A stretch of 64,000 bases of DNA from NCBI GenBank assembly GCA_030686995.1, contig CM060680.1, positions 199,503,322-199,567,321 of the forward strand, read 5' to 3'. The notes under the pieces are model-generated. The model saw only the letters and a program-made list of their open reading frames with translations, had not been told where the DNA came from and ran no database searches. The position numbers were made by a program, and so were the translations under genes. Shown here piece by piece: positions 34,625 through 45,482 of the stretch (positions within the stretch are counted from its first letter, which is position 1; every line of letters starts with the position of its first letter). The stretch is from Artemisia argyi. Its lineage: Eukaryota; Streptophyta; Magnoliopsida; Asterales; Asteraceae.

Positions 34625-35040
34625 TCACTTGTAACACCCCCAAAATTCGATACAGCGGAAGACTCAACAAGCTTTCGGGGTGCTACGGGGATTGGTATCC
34701 AACACAAGACAATATAGAACGAGATAAAGTAAACATAATAAAAACACAACCAAAACGGGGTTTTAGAGTTTACATTTATCCCAACATCATTCAGAGTTAG
34801 GCCCAAAATAAATAACAGTAGGTCCAAATTTAATTATCAGAGTTTAGAAAATATAGATCCATAACCGTGTGCCACAGCCGAGCCTTCCAATCCAAGCATG
34901 CACCTCAACACTTAATTACCTGAGAAAACGTGCTAAAAGTCAGCTTTCGCTGGTGAGATCATAGGTTTAAATTCAACTAATAATATAGTGGACATATACG
35001 CAAAACGCTTGCTAGCTAGACTAAGGATTCGCTAAAAGCC

Positions 35041-35176
35041 TGCGGATACCCTCCGCTCTCAACATAACACACGGAAACCCTTCCGTAATAACCAAAACAC
35101 ACGGATACCCTTCCGTAACAACATAAGTATTCGGGTAACCCCCGCAATACCAATAAATACTCGGATAACCTCCGAA
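35041..35176 (-). repeat. Five-unit covarying hairpin array, 3' LTR of E
   Basis: Plus-strand units: GCGGA-TACCC-TCCGC (35042), ACGGAA-ACCC-TTCCGT (35081), ACGGA-TACCCT-TCCGT (35101), CGGG-TAACC-CCCG (35132), TCGGA-TAACC-TCCGA (35161). The outer base pairs change together (G-C, A-T, T-A). Confidence 0.85.
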
Positions 35177-35211
35177 GTAATAATAACCTATAGGTGCACA
35201 CTACAGTATCT

Positions 35212-35397
35212 AAATAAGTCAACCTTGAATAGTACACACAACATATATGTGACTAAAGCTGACAATCCCAATTAACCAAATAAGTCAACCTTGAATAGTA
35301 CACACAACATATATGTGACTAAAGCTGACAATCCCAATTAACCAAATAAGTCAACCTTGAATAGTACACACAAAAGGTGTGACTAAAGCTGACAATA
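35212..35397 (-). repeat. 66-bp tandem repeat (2.8 copies), 3' LTR of E
   Basis: Units begin AAATAAGTCAACCTTG at 35212, 35278 and 35344; the last is shorter by six bases. Its other copy is at 45297-45482. Confidence 0.93.
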
Positions 35398-37859
35398 GAT
35401 CCTAGTCCATACGCATAGCAAGTTTAGAAAGCATATAAAAGCGATAATAGTCCACATAAAATGATTTGCACGTTTCTCACCCCAATCGTTGAAAACATAG
35501 TTCAAGAGTAAAAAGTGGGGCTATGACTCACCTCAAGTCCAGAAATATAGCAAGACGAGGTAGGTAGCAATAAGATGTATGATAACTCACGAAACAGCAA
35601 CTACAGACTTGGCACGACCTAACAATATTAACTCTTTCAGAAATCATTTCCTCAAATATATAATATTCCCAAACCCGGACGAGAATCCGTTTTATTACCG
35701 AAAATCCATTTCGTATTAGTTTGGTGTAATTGCGTTTGGTATCCATACGGGTGGTGGGTCGACTCAAAACAAACCAACAAGATCACACGTAGAACATATA
35801 ATAAACTATAGATCTAATATTAGCCCAATATATCATTTAAATAAATCGCCAAAGTTTACCAAATCCGTCGATTTGATAATCCTCATATTTATTTACGTAA
35901 TATACCGTTCCAAGATTACACCCAATCTAAAGCACATATAAAGCACATAGCACGTAATTACTATATAGTATATATCTCAGTTTAATAAATTCCTCGTATA
36001 TATCGTCAAATTGGCCAGATTTCCCGATATATATACTCGCAATCTATTACCCTTTACATATACTACAACCTATGGGCGTCGTAGGATACGATGCCCACTA
36101 ATATATTCGTTTCATATAACCAAACGACCCGGCTCAACCTTACGGTTGAGTGGTTATTTACTTATAGAAAACGTCCATATTAGTCGTCATATATCCAAGA
36201 CAACACGAATGTCGCAAATAATAACTTACCTGGACCCGAGTGACGACAATTTCGTCTAACTCAATAAGTTTATTCGTTATATATCCAAAATGACTTTTTA
36301 TTAAACGTTTCATAATTGTCGGGAGTTTCCCGTTTATAACACAATTTCTAATAGTAATAATACGTTTAATTAATATTACGTCACTTTCGTAGCCTAATAT
36401 GTATCTAATCGTATTATTTATAATACGACTCGTGATTATTATTATTATTAATATACGCGTTTATATAGTTATATATACGTTATTCACGTATATACTTTCG
36501 TATAAACGTTCATATTACTAATAATTATTATTACGAGTTTTATTATTCTCGTTTTACTTTTAATATTTATTGAGTTACACGAAATGGTCATATGTCCGAG
36601 TCATGACTCTCGGCTCATTGTCCAAGTCCAATAATAAACCAAAGTCATAAATAATAATCTCCGTCCAATCACAAACTCAACCACGGGCTACAACAATAGG
36701 GTCCGACTACGGTACCCGACTAACCTATCTCCGTCATCTAACGACCGTCTCATAACCGGTCCTCATATCATATACCAATCGACAACAACTTCTCAATATC
36801 AAATCATAATCAATAATCAATATCCAATATCCAAATCCAATTCGACCCAAAGTATACGGCCGAGAGAAAAATAATACCACAACAACAATAAAACAAGTTC
36901 ACATTATAACAAAAATATAACATTAACAAGTTAATGTGTGGGTCGGTTTACCAAGCCGACCCGAGCCCTCGACTCACTTGAGTCTCGGCTCCGAACCACG
37001 AGTAACTAGCACTCGAATCTAACATCACATAGCTCACATGAGCTAAACCAAATAAGTATGTAAACCATTTGACCCAAATGTCAAATGACAATAAGGTTGC
37101 ATTCGGCAAGAGCCGCGACCCAAGGGTCGAACCACAATATCAAACGAGCCATTTGGCTCGAACCATACCCAAAGAGAACCTCCCCAGGAGGGTCTCGGTA
37201 TGGCCACGAGTACAAGAAAAATCCCCGAGACCACAAGGTCTCGGCTAGCATCGAGTCGGGGTCACCATACCCGCGACAACCGAACAAGTCAATCAATCAC
37301 AACAACAACCAAGCCATACAAGGCTCGAACCAAATAAGCCGAGAGTCTAGCTCTCGGTTCCGAGTCGACCATAACCAACCCAAGAAATACCCGGATACCA
37401 AACCATTAGAAAACTTAGTTTCTTCAAAACCCATCATCATATCACGTTTTTAATTAAAAACCCATTCGGATCTCCTCGATTCGTGACCAAGAGTCACGGT
37501 TTTATTAACCATACGAGTGAATACTCGCTCACCTTCGAACTAGAACTCCAAAACCTTGATAATCTTTCCAAAAATAAACGATTGGTGATAAATTTGGTGG
37601 TGATTCGTGTGATAAAGTGGTGATAGGAGGCGCGTGGTGCACTAGATCTAGTAGATTAGATGTTGTAGATCATGAATATGGTGGTGGTTTAAGGTGGTGG
37701 CCGGCGGTGCGCTGTGGTGGCCGGATTATTTATGGGGCGGCTAGGGCTAGGGTTTGTGAGGAAGAGAGATAGTAAAGTTGAGTTGGTTTGTGGTGTGTGG
37801 GTGAAAACCGGACCACACAACCTTATACTAACTTTCTTTTTATTTTTTATTTTTTTTAA

Positions 37860-37916
37860 GTTAATAATAATAATAATAAGAATAATAATAATAGTAGTAA
37901 TAATATTAATATTATT
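37860..37916. repeat. AAT/TAA microsatellite in LTR of E
   Basis: An interrupted AAT repeat, followed by a short ATT-type palindrome; duplicated at 47945-48001. Confidence 0.85.
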
Positions 37917-38302
37917 ACGGTGGAGCGGGTAACGCGGGTAACTGTAAAAACACGTGGCCCGAACCCGAACTCATTTTAAAATTTCCATATCACACGAGAA
38001 CCTCTCGTAATTAATTAAATATATAACGGACTCGTTAAGACGAATCATAAAACTATGTTAGGTAATCCTAGTGCCAAAGTCAACGTAGTACCAAGTGAGA
38101 ATTTAAATATACATCACCGATCACATAATCAAAAATGAATTATGAACATAATTCACGAATACCATAACGTCATTAAATAAAATTTCCATAAAATAGGTCT
38201 TACAAGTTCGTTGTGAAATGAAAATTTCAAATAAAAATTATAAACGAACTTATATCGAAATGCGGATTTTTAAAATGGCTCCCTAAACTGCCGGTTGTCA
38301 CA

Positions 38303-38310
38303 TCCTCCCC
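38303..38310 (-). other. Polypurine tract of E
   Basis: The minus strand reads GGGGAGGA directly before the 3' LTR. Confidence 0.85.
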
Positions 38311-38357
38311 GTCTCAGAAGGAAACCCGTCCCGGGTTTCACTCGGAAAAATGTCCAT

Positions 38358-41300
38358 CTACGAAGTGAAAAGCTTCGGATATCTCTTCCTGAACTCGTCC
38401 TCACGTTCCCACGTAAATTCTGGTCCATGTCGGGAGTTCCAACGAACCTTGACGAGCGGAATGCGACTCCTCTTGAGTCGTTTAACTTCACGATCTAAAA
38501 TCTCGATCGGCTCCTCCACGAAATTCAATTTCTCATCAATACGAATATCCCTCATTGGAATGAAGGGCATTTCATCAGAAAGACATTTCTTCAAATTACT
38601 CACGTGAAACACGTCATGAACTTTGCTCAGTTCAGACGGTAATTCCAACCTATAAGCCACGGGCCCAATTCTTTCTAAGATCAAGAATGGTCCAATGTAG
38701 CGCGGGTTGAGTTTACCACGTTTCCCGAAACGTATTACACCTTTCCAAGGCGAGACTTTCAGCATCACTTTGTCTCCAACCTGGAACTCTAAAGGTTTAC
38801 GTCTCTGATCGGCGTAGCTCTTCTGCCTATCTCTGGCGGCTTGCAACCGATCACGAATCTGAGTTACCTTCTCGGTTGTTTCTAAAATAATCTCAGGGCC
38901 TGTAAGTTGACTATCTCCAACTACTGCCCAACCAATAGGCGAACGACACTTTCTGCCATACAAAGCTTCGAATGGTGCAGCCTTAAGACTTGTGTGGTAG
39001 CTGTTATTATAGGAAAATTCCGCAAGGGGCAAATACTTCTCCCAGCCTTTACCAAAGTCTATGATGCATGCACGAAGCATATCCTCTAGCGTCTGAATGG
39101 TCCTCTCACTTTGACCATCGGTTTGGGGATGATATGCAGTACTCATATCAAGCCTCGTCCCCAAAGCCGTTTGTAGTGATCGCCACAAAGCTGACGTAAA
39201 ACGACTATCACGATCCGAAATAATAGATATCGGGACTCCATGACGCGAAATAATTTCCTTCACATATAACCTTGCAAGCTTATCCACACTATCATCTTCA
39301 CTAATAGCTAAGAAATGAGCAGACTTTGTCAGACGGTCCACAATTACCCAGATAGCGTCACAACCGCTAGCCGTCCTCGGTAATTTGGTAATGAAGTCCA
39401 TAGTAATCCGCTCCCATTTCCAGACTGGAAGTTCTGGTTGCGTTAGTAGTCCTGACGGTCTCTGGTGTTCAGCCTTAACCTTGGCGCATGTCAAGCACTT
39501 ACTAACGTAAGACGCTATTTCTGCCTTCATATTTGGCCACCAATAGAACTTCTCAAGATCTTGGTACATTTTATCGGAACCAGGGTGAATGGAGTACTTT
39601 GACTTATGCGACTCATGCATAATCAATTCTCGAATTTCTCCATATAACGGTGCCCAAATCCGATCTCCAAAACATAATAATCCATCCGAACGCTTAAAAA
39701 ATCCTTTCTCATTATCAGCCATCCCAAATATGTTCTCGGCAGATCTATTTTCTGCTTTCAATGCTTCCGTTTGAGCTTCGAGTATCTGAAATGGTAATGG
39801 CGATACGATAGTCATTCCCAATGACTTAACTCGTAATGGTGGTATTCTTTCCTTTCGACTAAGAGCATCAGCAACAACGTTTGCTTTACCAGGATGGTAG
39901 CGAATTTCACAATCATAATCGCTTAGCAACTCGATCCAACGTCGTTGTCTCATGTTGAGCTCTTTTTGATTCAAGATGTGTTGTAGACTTTTATGGTCAA
40001 TAAATACAACACACTTGGTTCCGTACAAGTAATGTCTCCATATTCTTAAAGCAAAAACCACAGCACCGAGCTCCAAATCATGGGTAGTGTAGTTTTTCTC
40101 ATGCTTTTTGAGCTGTCGGGAAGCATAAGCTATCACCTTCTCTCGTTGCATTAACACGGCTCCTAAACCTTTATGTGAGGCATCGCAATAGACGACGAAA
40201 TCCTCGTTACCTTCTGGTAACGCTAAGATAGGAGCACTACACAACATTTTCTTAAGCAATTGAAACGCTTCCTCTTCTTTATCTCCCCATTCATACGTAA
40301 CACTCTTTTGAGTCAATTTGGTCAATGGTTTAGCTATCTTCGAAAATCCCTCGATGAATCTTCGGTAATAGCCAGCTAAACCCAAAAATTGACGAACTTC
40401 GGTTGGGGTTGTAGGTGCAGCCCAATCTTTTATTGCTTCAATTTTTGCAGGATCCACGTGGACTCCTTGTCTATCAATCACGTGACCCAAAAATTGTACA
40501 GTCGGAATCCAAAATTCACATTTCGAAAACTTGGCATAAAGTTTCTCCTTCCTGAGCAATTCCAAAATGAGTCTTAAATGTTCCTCATGCTCTTTCTCAC
40601 TCTTTGAATAAATCAGAATGTCATCGATGAATACAATTACGAACTTATCCAAGTATGGCTTACACACGCGATTCATGAGATCCATGAATATTGCTGGTGC
40701 GTTAGTCAACCCAAACGGCATCACCTGAAACTCGTAATGCCCGTAACGGGTTCTGAAAGCCGTTTTCGGAATATCCTCCTCACGAACTCGAAGTTGATGA
40801 TATCCCGATCTCAAATCGATCTTTGAATACACACTTGATCCTTGAAGTTGATCGAACAAATCATCCATCCTAGGTAACGGGTATCGATTCTTCACCGTTA
40901 ACTTATTCAACTCTCTATAGTCAATACACATACGAAACGATCCATCCTTCTTCTTCACAAACAAGACTGGGGCTCCCCAAGGTGAAGAACTTGGTCTTAT
41001 GAACCCCTTTTCGGCTAACTCCGCCAATTGTTTCGACAACTCTTCCAGTTCAGTAGGTGCAAGACGATAAGGTGCTCGTGCTACAGGTGCAGCACCGGGT
41101 ATCAACTCAATCTGAAACTCCACTTGTCTAGTCGGGGGGATCCCCGGCAAATCATCGGGAAACACATCAGGAAAATCACGAACTATAGGCACATCTCCAA
41201 TGCACCTTTCCTTTTTCTTCGTCTCTCCCTTCTCAGAAATTTGAGCTAAGAAAAGATAACATCCCTTCTCCATTAGCTTTGGTAACTTAGTGCAAGAAAT

Positions 41301-42998
41301 CACTGCCAATCGGGATGGGCTCCTAGAATCCTTTCGGTCTCCTAATATATTTAGGACCTCCTTTCCGTATGGTATACGCACGATCTTCTTGTCGCAAAGT
41401 ATGTGAGCACGATACTTCGACAACCAATCCATACCAATGATTACATCAAAACTTCCTAACGTGACGGGTAGAAGATCTATGTTGAAAGGGTGGTTCAAGA
41501 AATTTAACGTACAACCGCGAATGATGGTATTCATCCTTTCTATGTTTTCATTAGCTAACTCAATATCATATCCAATTCCTAAGGCCATCGGGGGTTTCTC
41601 TAGTAAGGGTGCAAATGTAGTGGACACAAAACTTCTATCGGCACCAGTATCAAATAGTATGGAAGCATAACGATTATTGAGAAGGAACGTACCAGTAACG
41701 ACGTTCGGATCTTCTCCTCTCTCGTTCCCGAGCGCATACACTCTTCCTTGAGCAGCTCCAGCTTCCACACGTTGGTCCCCATTGTCTTGTCGTCCACGAT
41801 TTCCTCCAGCTCCACGGTTTCCATAATTGTACCCATTACCACCCGAGCCTTGATTTCCACGGTTCCGCGATTCTCTACACTCATTCCTATAGTGTCCCTT
41901 CTTCCCACACCCATAACAGGTAACATCTGCCTTGTTTCTCATTTCAGGAGCAGCTTGAACCATTGCAAGAGGTCGAGCTCTACAGTCCCTAGCTGTATGT
42001 CCTTTCTTTGAGCAATTCTGGCATTTCACACTACACCATCCAGTGTGATGCTGATGGCAACGATCACACTTGGGTGCGTCACCGTTCTGATTCTTCTTGT
42101 CTCCATTCCCAATAGCATAAGCCTTAGCTTGTCTCTTGCTTCGGTGATCATTACTCTTAGAGTGACGGTCTCTCTTTCTCTTTCCATTCTTCTCCTTATC
42201 AGCTTCTTCTAATTCCAACGAATCCATAAGTTGTTGAGCAATTGTGATTGCCTCATGGATGTTTGCAGGCCTAGCAGAAATTACATCATTCCTCGTAGCT
42301 ACAGGCAATCCATCAGTATACCTCTCAATCTTTTGAGTCTCGGTTTTCACCATATCAGGGCACAACAAGGCTAACTCCTGGTAACGACGATTGTAAGTCG
42401 CCATATCATTACCTTTCACCTTGTGGTTCCAAAACTCAATCTCTAGCTTCTTGACCTCATTCCTTGGGCAATAAGTCTGAATCAACAAGGACTTAAATTG
42501 CTCCCAAGTCATAGCTTCATCCTTGAAAGTAAAAGAAGCAAACTTTACCTTCGCATTCTCCGCACAACCACTGACATTAAACACTGACTCAGTCTTCTCA
42601 ATCCATCTAACTAAGTAAACCACTCCTTCATTTCCACCAAACTCAATGGGTCCACAAATCTTGAATTCCTTATATTGACATCCATTAGCACGAACAGGTG
42701 GAAAAGTTCCAGCAGAATTGTTGGAATGATTTGACTCAGCGAGTAGTTCAGCAACTCTTTGCTCCACGAGTTGGTTGATCATTGCTTGATCCACAGTAGG
42801 TGCGTTAAGTGGAACATGACCATTGTCTCCCTGAACATCAACATTTTGATTCCTGTTGTTACGGTTAGTGGTGTCCAGGTTGTCAGGAGTAGGGGTTTCA
42901 ACATTTCGAGTAGGTCGACGACCTCGACGAGCAGGAGTAGGAGTAGTCACAGCAGGACCAGTCCTGGTAGACCTAACAGGGTTTCGACGGGGTGTCAT
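38358..42998 (-). CDS. gag-pol: Gag-Pol polyprotein of chromovirus E
   Basis: A single 1546-codon frame. Gag core lies at about 100-265; a Cys/His-rich region and two CCHC knuckles ([14 protein letters not shown] near 326; [14 protein letters not shown] near 362); protease DTGA near 451; RT about 600-820 with FIDD in place of YxDD near 790; RNase H about 870-1000 ([19 protein letters not shown]); integrase zinc region about 1100-1150; core with D, D and E ([11 protein letters not shown] near 1264, QSERT); and a C-terminal chromodomain-like segment ([13 protein letters not shown]...FTWEREDEF). It would package, copy and integrate the element in chromatin. Gag lacks about 20 residues carrying the usual A-x-TWW block, an apparent in-frame deletion. 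The ATG at 42998 is the first in frame. Otherwise it looks functional. Confidence 0.95.
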   Translation of the reverse strand: MTPRRNPVRSTRTGPAVTTPTPARRGRRPTRNVETPTPDNLDTTNRNNRNQNVDVQGDNGHVPLNAPTVDQAMINQLVEQRVAELLAESNHSNNSAGTFPPVRANGCQYKEFKICGPIEFGGNEGVVYLVRWIEKTESVFNVSGCAENAKVKFASFTFKDEAMTWEQFKSLLIQTYCPRNEVKKLEIEFWNHKVKGNDMATYNRRYQELALLCPDMVKTETQKIERYTDGLPVATRNDVISARPANIHEAITIAQQLMDSLELEEADKEKNGKRKRDRHSKSNDHRSKRQAKAYAIGNGDKKNQNGDAPKCDRCHQHHTGWCSVKCQNCSKKGHTARDCRARPLAMVQAAPEMRNKADVTCYGCGKKGHYRNECRESRNRGNQGSGGNGYNYGNRGAGGNRGRQDNGDQRVEAGAAQGRVYALGNERGEDPNVVTGTFLLNNRYASILFDTGADRSFVSTTFAPLLEKPPMALGIGYDIELANENIERMNTIIRGCTLNFLNHPFNIDLLPVTLGSFDVIIGMDWLSKYRAHILCDKKIVRIPYGKEVLNILGDRKDSRSPSRLAVISCTKLPKLMEKGCYLFLAQISEKGETKKKERCIGDVPIVRDFPDVFPDDLPGIPPTRQVEFQIELIPGAAPVARAPYRLAPTELEELSKQLAELAEKGFIRPSSSPWGAPVLFVKKKDGSFRMCIDYRELNKLTVKNRYPLPRMDDLFDQLQGSSVYSKIDLRSGYHQLRVREEDIPKTAFRTRYGHYEFQVMPFGLTNAPAIFMDLMNRVCKPYLDKFVIVFIDDILIYSKSEKEHEEHLRLILELLRKEKLYAKFSKCEFWIPTVQFLGHVIDRQGVHVDPAKIEAIKDWAAPTTPTEVRQFLGLAGYYRRFIEGFSKIAKPLTKLTQKSVTYEWGDKEEEAFQLLKKMLCSAPILALPEGNEDFVVYCDASHKGLGAVLMQREKVIAYASRQLKKHEKNYTTHDLELGAVVFALRIWRHYLYGTKCVVFIDHKSLQHILNQKELNMRQRRWIELLSDYDCEIRYHPGKANVVADALSRKERIPPLRVKSLGMTIVSPLPFQILEAQTEALKAENRSAENIFGMADNEKGFFKRSDGLLCFGDRIWAPLYGEIRELIMHESHKSKYSIHPGSDKMYQDLEKFYWWPNMKAEIASYVSKCLTCAKVKAEHQRPSGLLTQPELPVWKWERITMDFITKLPRTASGCDAIWVIVDRLTKSAHFLAISEDDSVDKLARLYVKEIISRHGVPISIISDRDSRFTSALWRSLQTALGTRLDMSTAYHPQTDGQSERTIQTLEDMLRACIIDFGKGWEKYLPLAEFSYNNSYHTSLKAAPFEALYGRKCRSPIGWAVVGDSQLTGPEIILETTEKVTQIRDRLQAARDRQKSYADQRRKPLEFQVGDKVMLKVSPWKGVIRFGKRGKLNPRYIGPFLILERIGPVAYRLELPSELSKVHDVFHVSNLKKCLSDEMPFIPMRDIRIDEKLNFVEEPIEILDREVKRLKRSRIPLVKVRWNSRHGPEFTWEREDEFRKRYPKLFTS

Positions 42999-43250
42999 TG
43001 ATCACGTAACACAAATAAGCGAATAAGGACTCAATTTCCATAACACCCAAAATCACATAATACCATATACTAATAATCACCATCCATACAATAGCGGTCT
43101 AACATCGTTCCAACTAACGGATAACACAAAACATACTAATCGTTCCAAAAGAGACGAATACCGAACAAAATACATCAAAATATGATAACTAGCTTTTCTA
43201 ACCGAACACTCCTCGGCTAAGAAAGCAACAAGATAATATAACTCAAGCAA

Positions 43251-44360
43251 CTAGCCACGGGGCTGACGGAGAATCCTCAACTCCTGCCTCAAGCCATCAA
43301 GATCCCTCCATAACGATCCTAACTCCACGCTATGGGTGTCTCGGTCTCTCTTGAGGTCAGCCACCTCCTTCTCTAGCTCGGCATTCCTTTGCCAAAGCTT
43401 GCGGTCGGCCTCACGAGCAGTAACGAATCCTCGCTGCAAACTATCGATATGCTCATGAACATCCATCATAACTCTCCTCAGCTCAGTAGCCCTGCCCACA
43501 GCGACAGTCAAATCAACTCTCAAATCTGCTAAAAACTCTCCAATAACTCTCTCAAGTCGATCAGATACGTGTGCAACTCTGTCACTAAGCTCAGTAATCC
43601 GAGCCCACAACCTGCCAACCTCACCCAACTCTGCATGCTCAGCAGAAACCTCCGACGATGCATCCGACTCAACGGGACTACCAGGTGGCAACTCAAACAA
43701 GAACGGATGATCAGGTGAATCGGGCTTAATCGGGTGTACAGGTGAATCAGGCTCCTCAGCCTGAGCTGGTGGTGCTAACTCATCCTCATCATCAGGTATC
43801 TCATACTCCTGAGGGTCATCCTCCTCCTCAGGGTCATCATCATCACCATGCTCAGCCTCCTGAGGGTCATCTTCCCGCTCAGGGTCATCAGCCTCATCCT
43901 CACCCTCGTACTCCTCCTCCTCATCGGAAGAGTACCTCATCACTCGTCGTCTCCTACTAGGTGAACCAAGTGGAGATGTAGTAGGTGATCTAGGACGACG
44001 ACGCAATGATGTGGGTGGCGCCTCAGACAGAAGAGAATGAGCATCAATCTGTAAAGGTGATGGAGTAGGGCGTACCGACATGCGTGCTGTAGCTCGGTGG
44101 GCAAAACGTGGTGCCACACGAGCCAAAGCCTGATGAAGAGTAAGCTGCCTCGATGTACCAGGGAGCCCTAGAGAAGATGAGGGTCCCTGCGTAGATGCAG
44201 CAGGTAGTGCTGAAGTAGAAGCTGCCTGTGACACAATAGCTGTAGACATGGCCATCTGGTAGGGGTCATCAGATGCCATAGTGAACTGTGCAGGTAAAAC
44301 TGGTGCAGTAAGGATGTCCTCGACGACATCAGGCACATGGGAGGCCATAGTTTGTGACAA
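43251..44360 (-). CDS. Acidic coiled-coil ORF1 ahead of gag-pol of chromovirus E
   Basis: This 369-codon ORF lies between PBS and gag-pol, 252 bases upstream of the gag-pol ATG. Residues 1-120 are Ala/Ser/Pro-rich; 120-135 carry a basic SPSRRRRVMR stretch; about 140-220 are almost purely acidic (YSSDEEEEYEGEDEADDPE and repeats of PEEEDDPQE); 235-365 form a helical coiled-coil region ending LRQELRILRQPRG. No enzyme motif, no zinc knuckle and no signal peptide are visible. Similar acidic, Pro-rich ORFs precede gag-pol in Asteraceae Tekay/Del-like elements, as I recall. Its role is unknown; histone or chaperone-like binding by the acidic tract is speculation. It is identical in strand to gag-pol, so it would be the first ORF on the genomic RNA. 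Confidence 0.75.
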   Translation of the reverse strand: MSQTMASHVPDVVEDILTAPVLPAQFTMASDDPYQMAMSTAIVSQAASTSALPAASTQGPSSSLGLPGTSRQLTLHQALARVAPRFAHRATARMSVRPTPSPLQIDAHSLLSEAPPTSLRRRPRSPTTSPLGSPSRRRRVMRYSSDEEEEYEGEDEADDPEREDDPQEAEHGDDDDPEEEDDPQEYEIPDDEDELAPPAQAEEPDSPVHPIKPDSPDHPFLFELPPGSPVESDASSEVSAEHAELGEVGRLWARITELSDRVAHVSDRLERVIGEFLADLRVDLTVAVGRATELRRVMMDVHEHIDSLQRGFVTAREADRKLWQRNAELEKEVADLKRDRDTHSVELGSLWRDLDGLRQELRILRQPRG

Positions 44361-44698
44361 CGGCGTAGGGTAGGTGTAAGTGTTTCAAAACAACTTAAAT
44401 TACCACTCATAAAATCGTACCAAAAATGCACATCAAATAGTACCATATAATCTTAATAAAAGGATTTTCAAACACCGCATTACTAAAAATGTTTATAAAA
44501 CATATAGACCATATAAATCCTCAAGAACGCCATCTTATACTAAAATCCATAACCTCAAATCATCTCAATTATCTCATAATACCTCAAATAATAGAAGATG
44601 CTTCGGCTTGGCGGGCTGGCGGGCGGTAGTCAAGGATCATTTTCTATAAAAATACGGTTATAGTTTAGGCGTTTATTTACCTAGTTCTCTATAACCTT

Positions 44699-44711
44699 GG
44701 CTCTGATACCA
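44699..44711 (-). other. Primer binding site of E
   Basis: The minus strand reads TGGTATCAGAGCC, the initiator tRNA-Met PBS, three bases from the 5' LTR end. Confidence 0.93.
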
Positions 44712-45125
44712 ATCTGTAACACCCCCAAAATTCGATACAGCGGAAGACTCAACAAGCTTTCGGGGTGCTACGGGGATTGGTATCCAACACAAGACAATAT
44801 AGAACGAGATAAAGTAAACATAATAAAAACACAACCAAAACGGGGTTTTAGAGTTTACATTTATCCCAACATCATTCAGAGTTAGGCCCAAAATAAATAA
44901 CAGTAGGTCCAAATTTAATTATCAGAGTTTAGAAAATATAGATCCATAACCGTGTGCCACAGCCGAGCCTTCCAATCCAAGCATGCACCTCAACACTTAA
45001 TTACCTGAGAAAACGTGCTAAAAGTCAGCTTTCGCTGGTGAGATCATAGGTTTAAATTCAACTAATAATATAGTGGACATATACGCAAAACGCTTGCTAG
45101 CTAGACTAAGGATTCGCTAAAAGCC

Positions 45126-45261
45126 TGCGGATACCCTCCGCTCTCAACATAACACACGGAAACCCTTCCGTAATAACCAAAACACACGGATACCCTTCCG
45201 TAACAACATAAGTATTCGGGTAACCCCCGCAATACCAATAAATACTCGGATAACCTCCGAA
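45126..45261 (-). repeat. Five-unit covarying hairpin array, 5' LTR of E
   Basis: Copy of 35041-35176. This one lies in the LTR that would be transcribed into the 5' leader, 410-550 bases before the LTR end. Confidence 0.85.
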
Positions 45262-45296
45262 GTAATAATAACCTATAGGTGCACACTACAGTATCT

Positions 45297-45482
45297 AAAT
45301 AAGTCAACCTTGAATAGTACACACAACATATATGTGACTAAAGCTGACAATCCCAATTAACCAAATAAGTCAACCTTGAATAGTACACACAACATATATG
45401 TGACTAAAGCTGACAATCCCAATTAACCAAATAAGTCAACCTTGAATAGTACACACAAAAGGTGTGACTAAAGCTGACAATA
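45297..45482 (-). repeat. 66-bp tandem repeat (2.8 copies), 5' LTR of E
   Basis: Copy of 35212-35397. No difference was seen within the repeat itself. Confidence 0.93.

Larger units (their letters stand above)
34920..35531 (-). other. Possible leader intron in LTR of E
   Basis: The minus strand reads CTTGAG|GTGAGT at 35531 and TTTTCTCAG ending at 34920. Both sites are conserved in the diverged LTR of B. The other E LTR has the same at 45616-45005. Splicing is inferred only. Confidence 0.35.
34630..38302 (-). repeat. 3' LTR of chromovirus E (3673 bp)
   Basis: This is unusually long for a plant LTR. In sense, it contains a TTA/TAA microsatellite (37916-37860), many short direct repeats, a possible splice donor (35531), the 66-bp triple repeat, a five-unit hairpin array and a possible acceptor (34920). 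The small ORFs in it are also present in the other LTR but have no recognisable product. Confidence 0.96.

Noticed and set aside
37085..37453. 122-codon frame, repeated at 47170-47538
   Set aside because: It is duplicated only because it lies in both LTRs of E; low complexity, antisense to the element, no domain.
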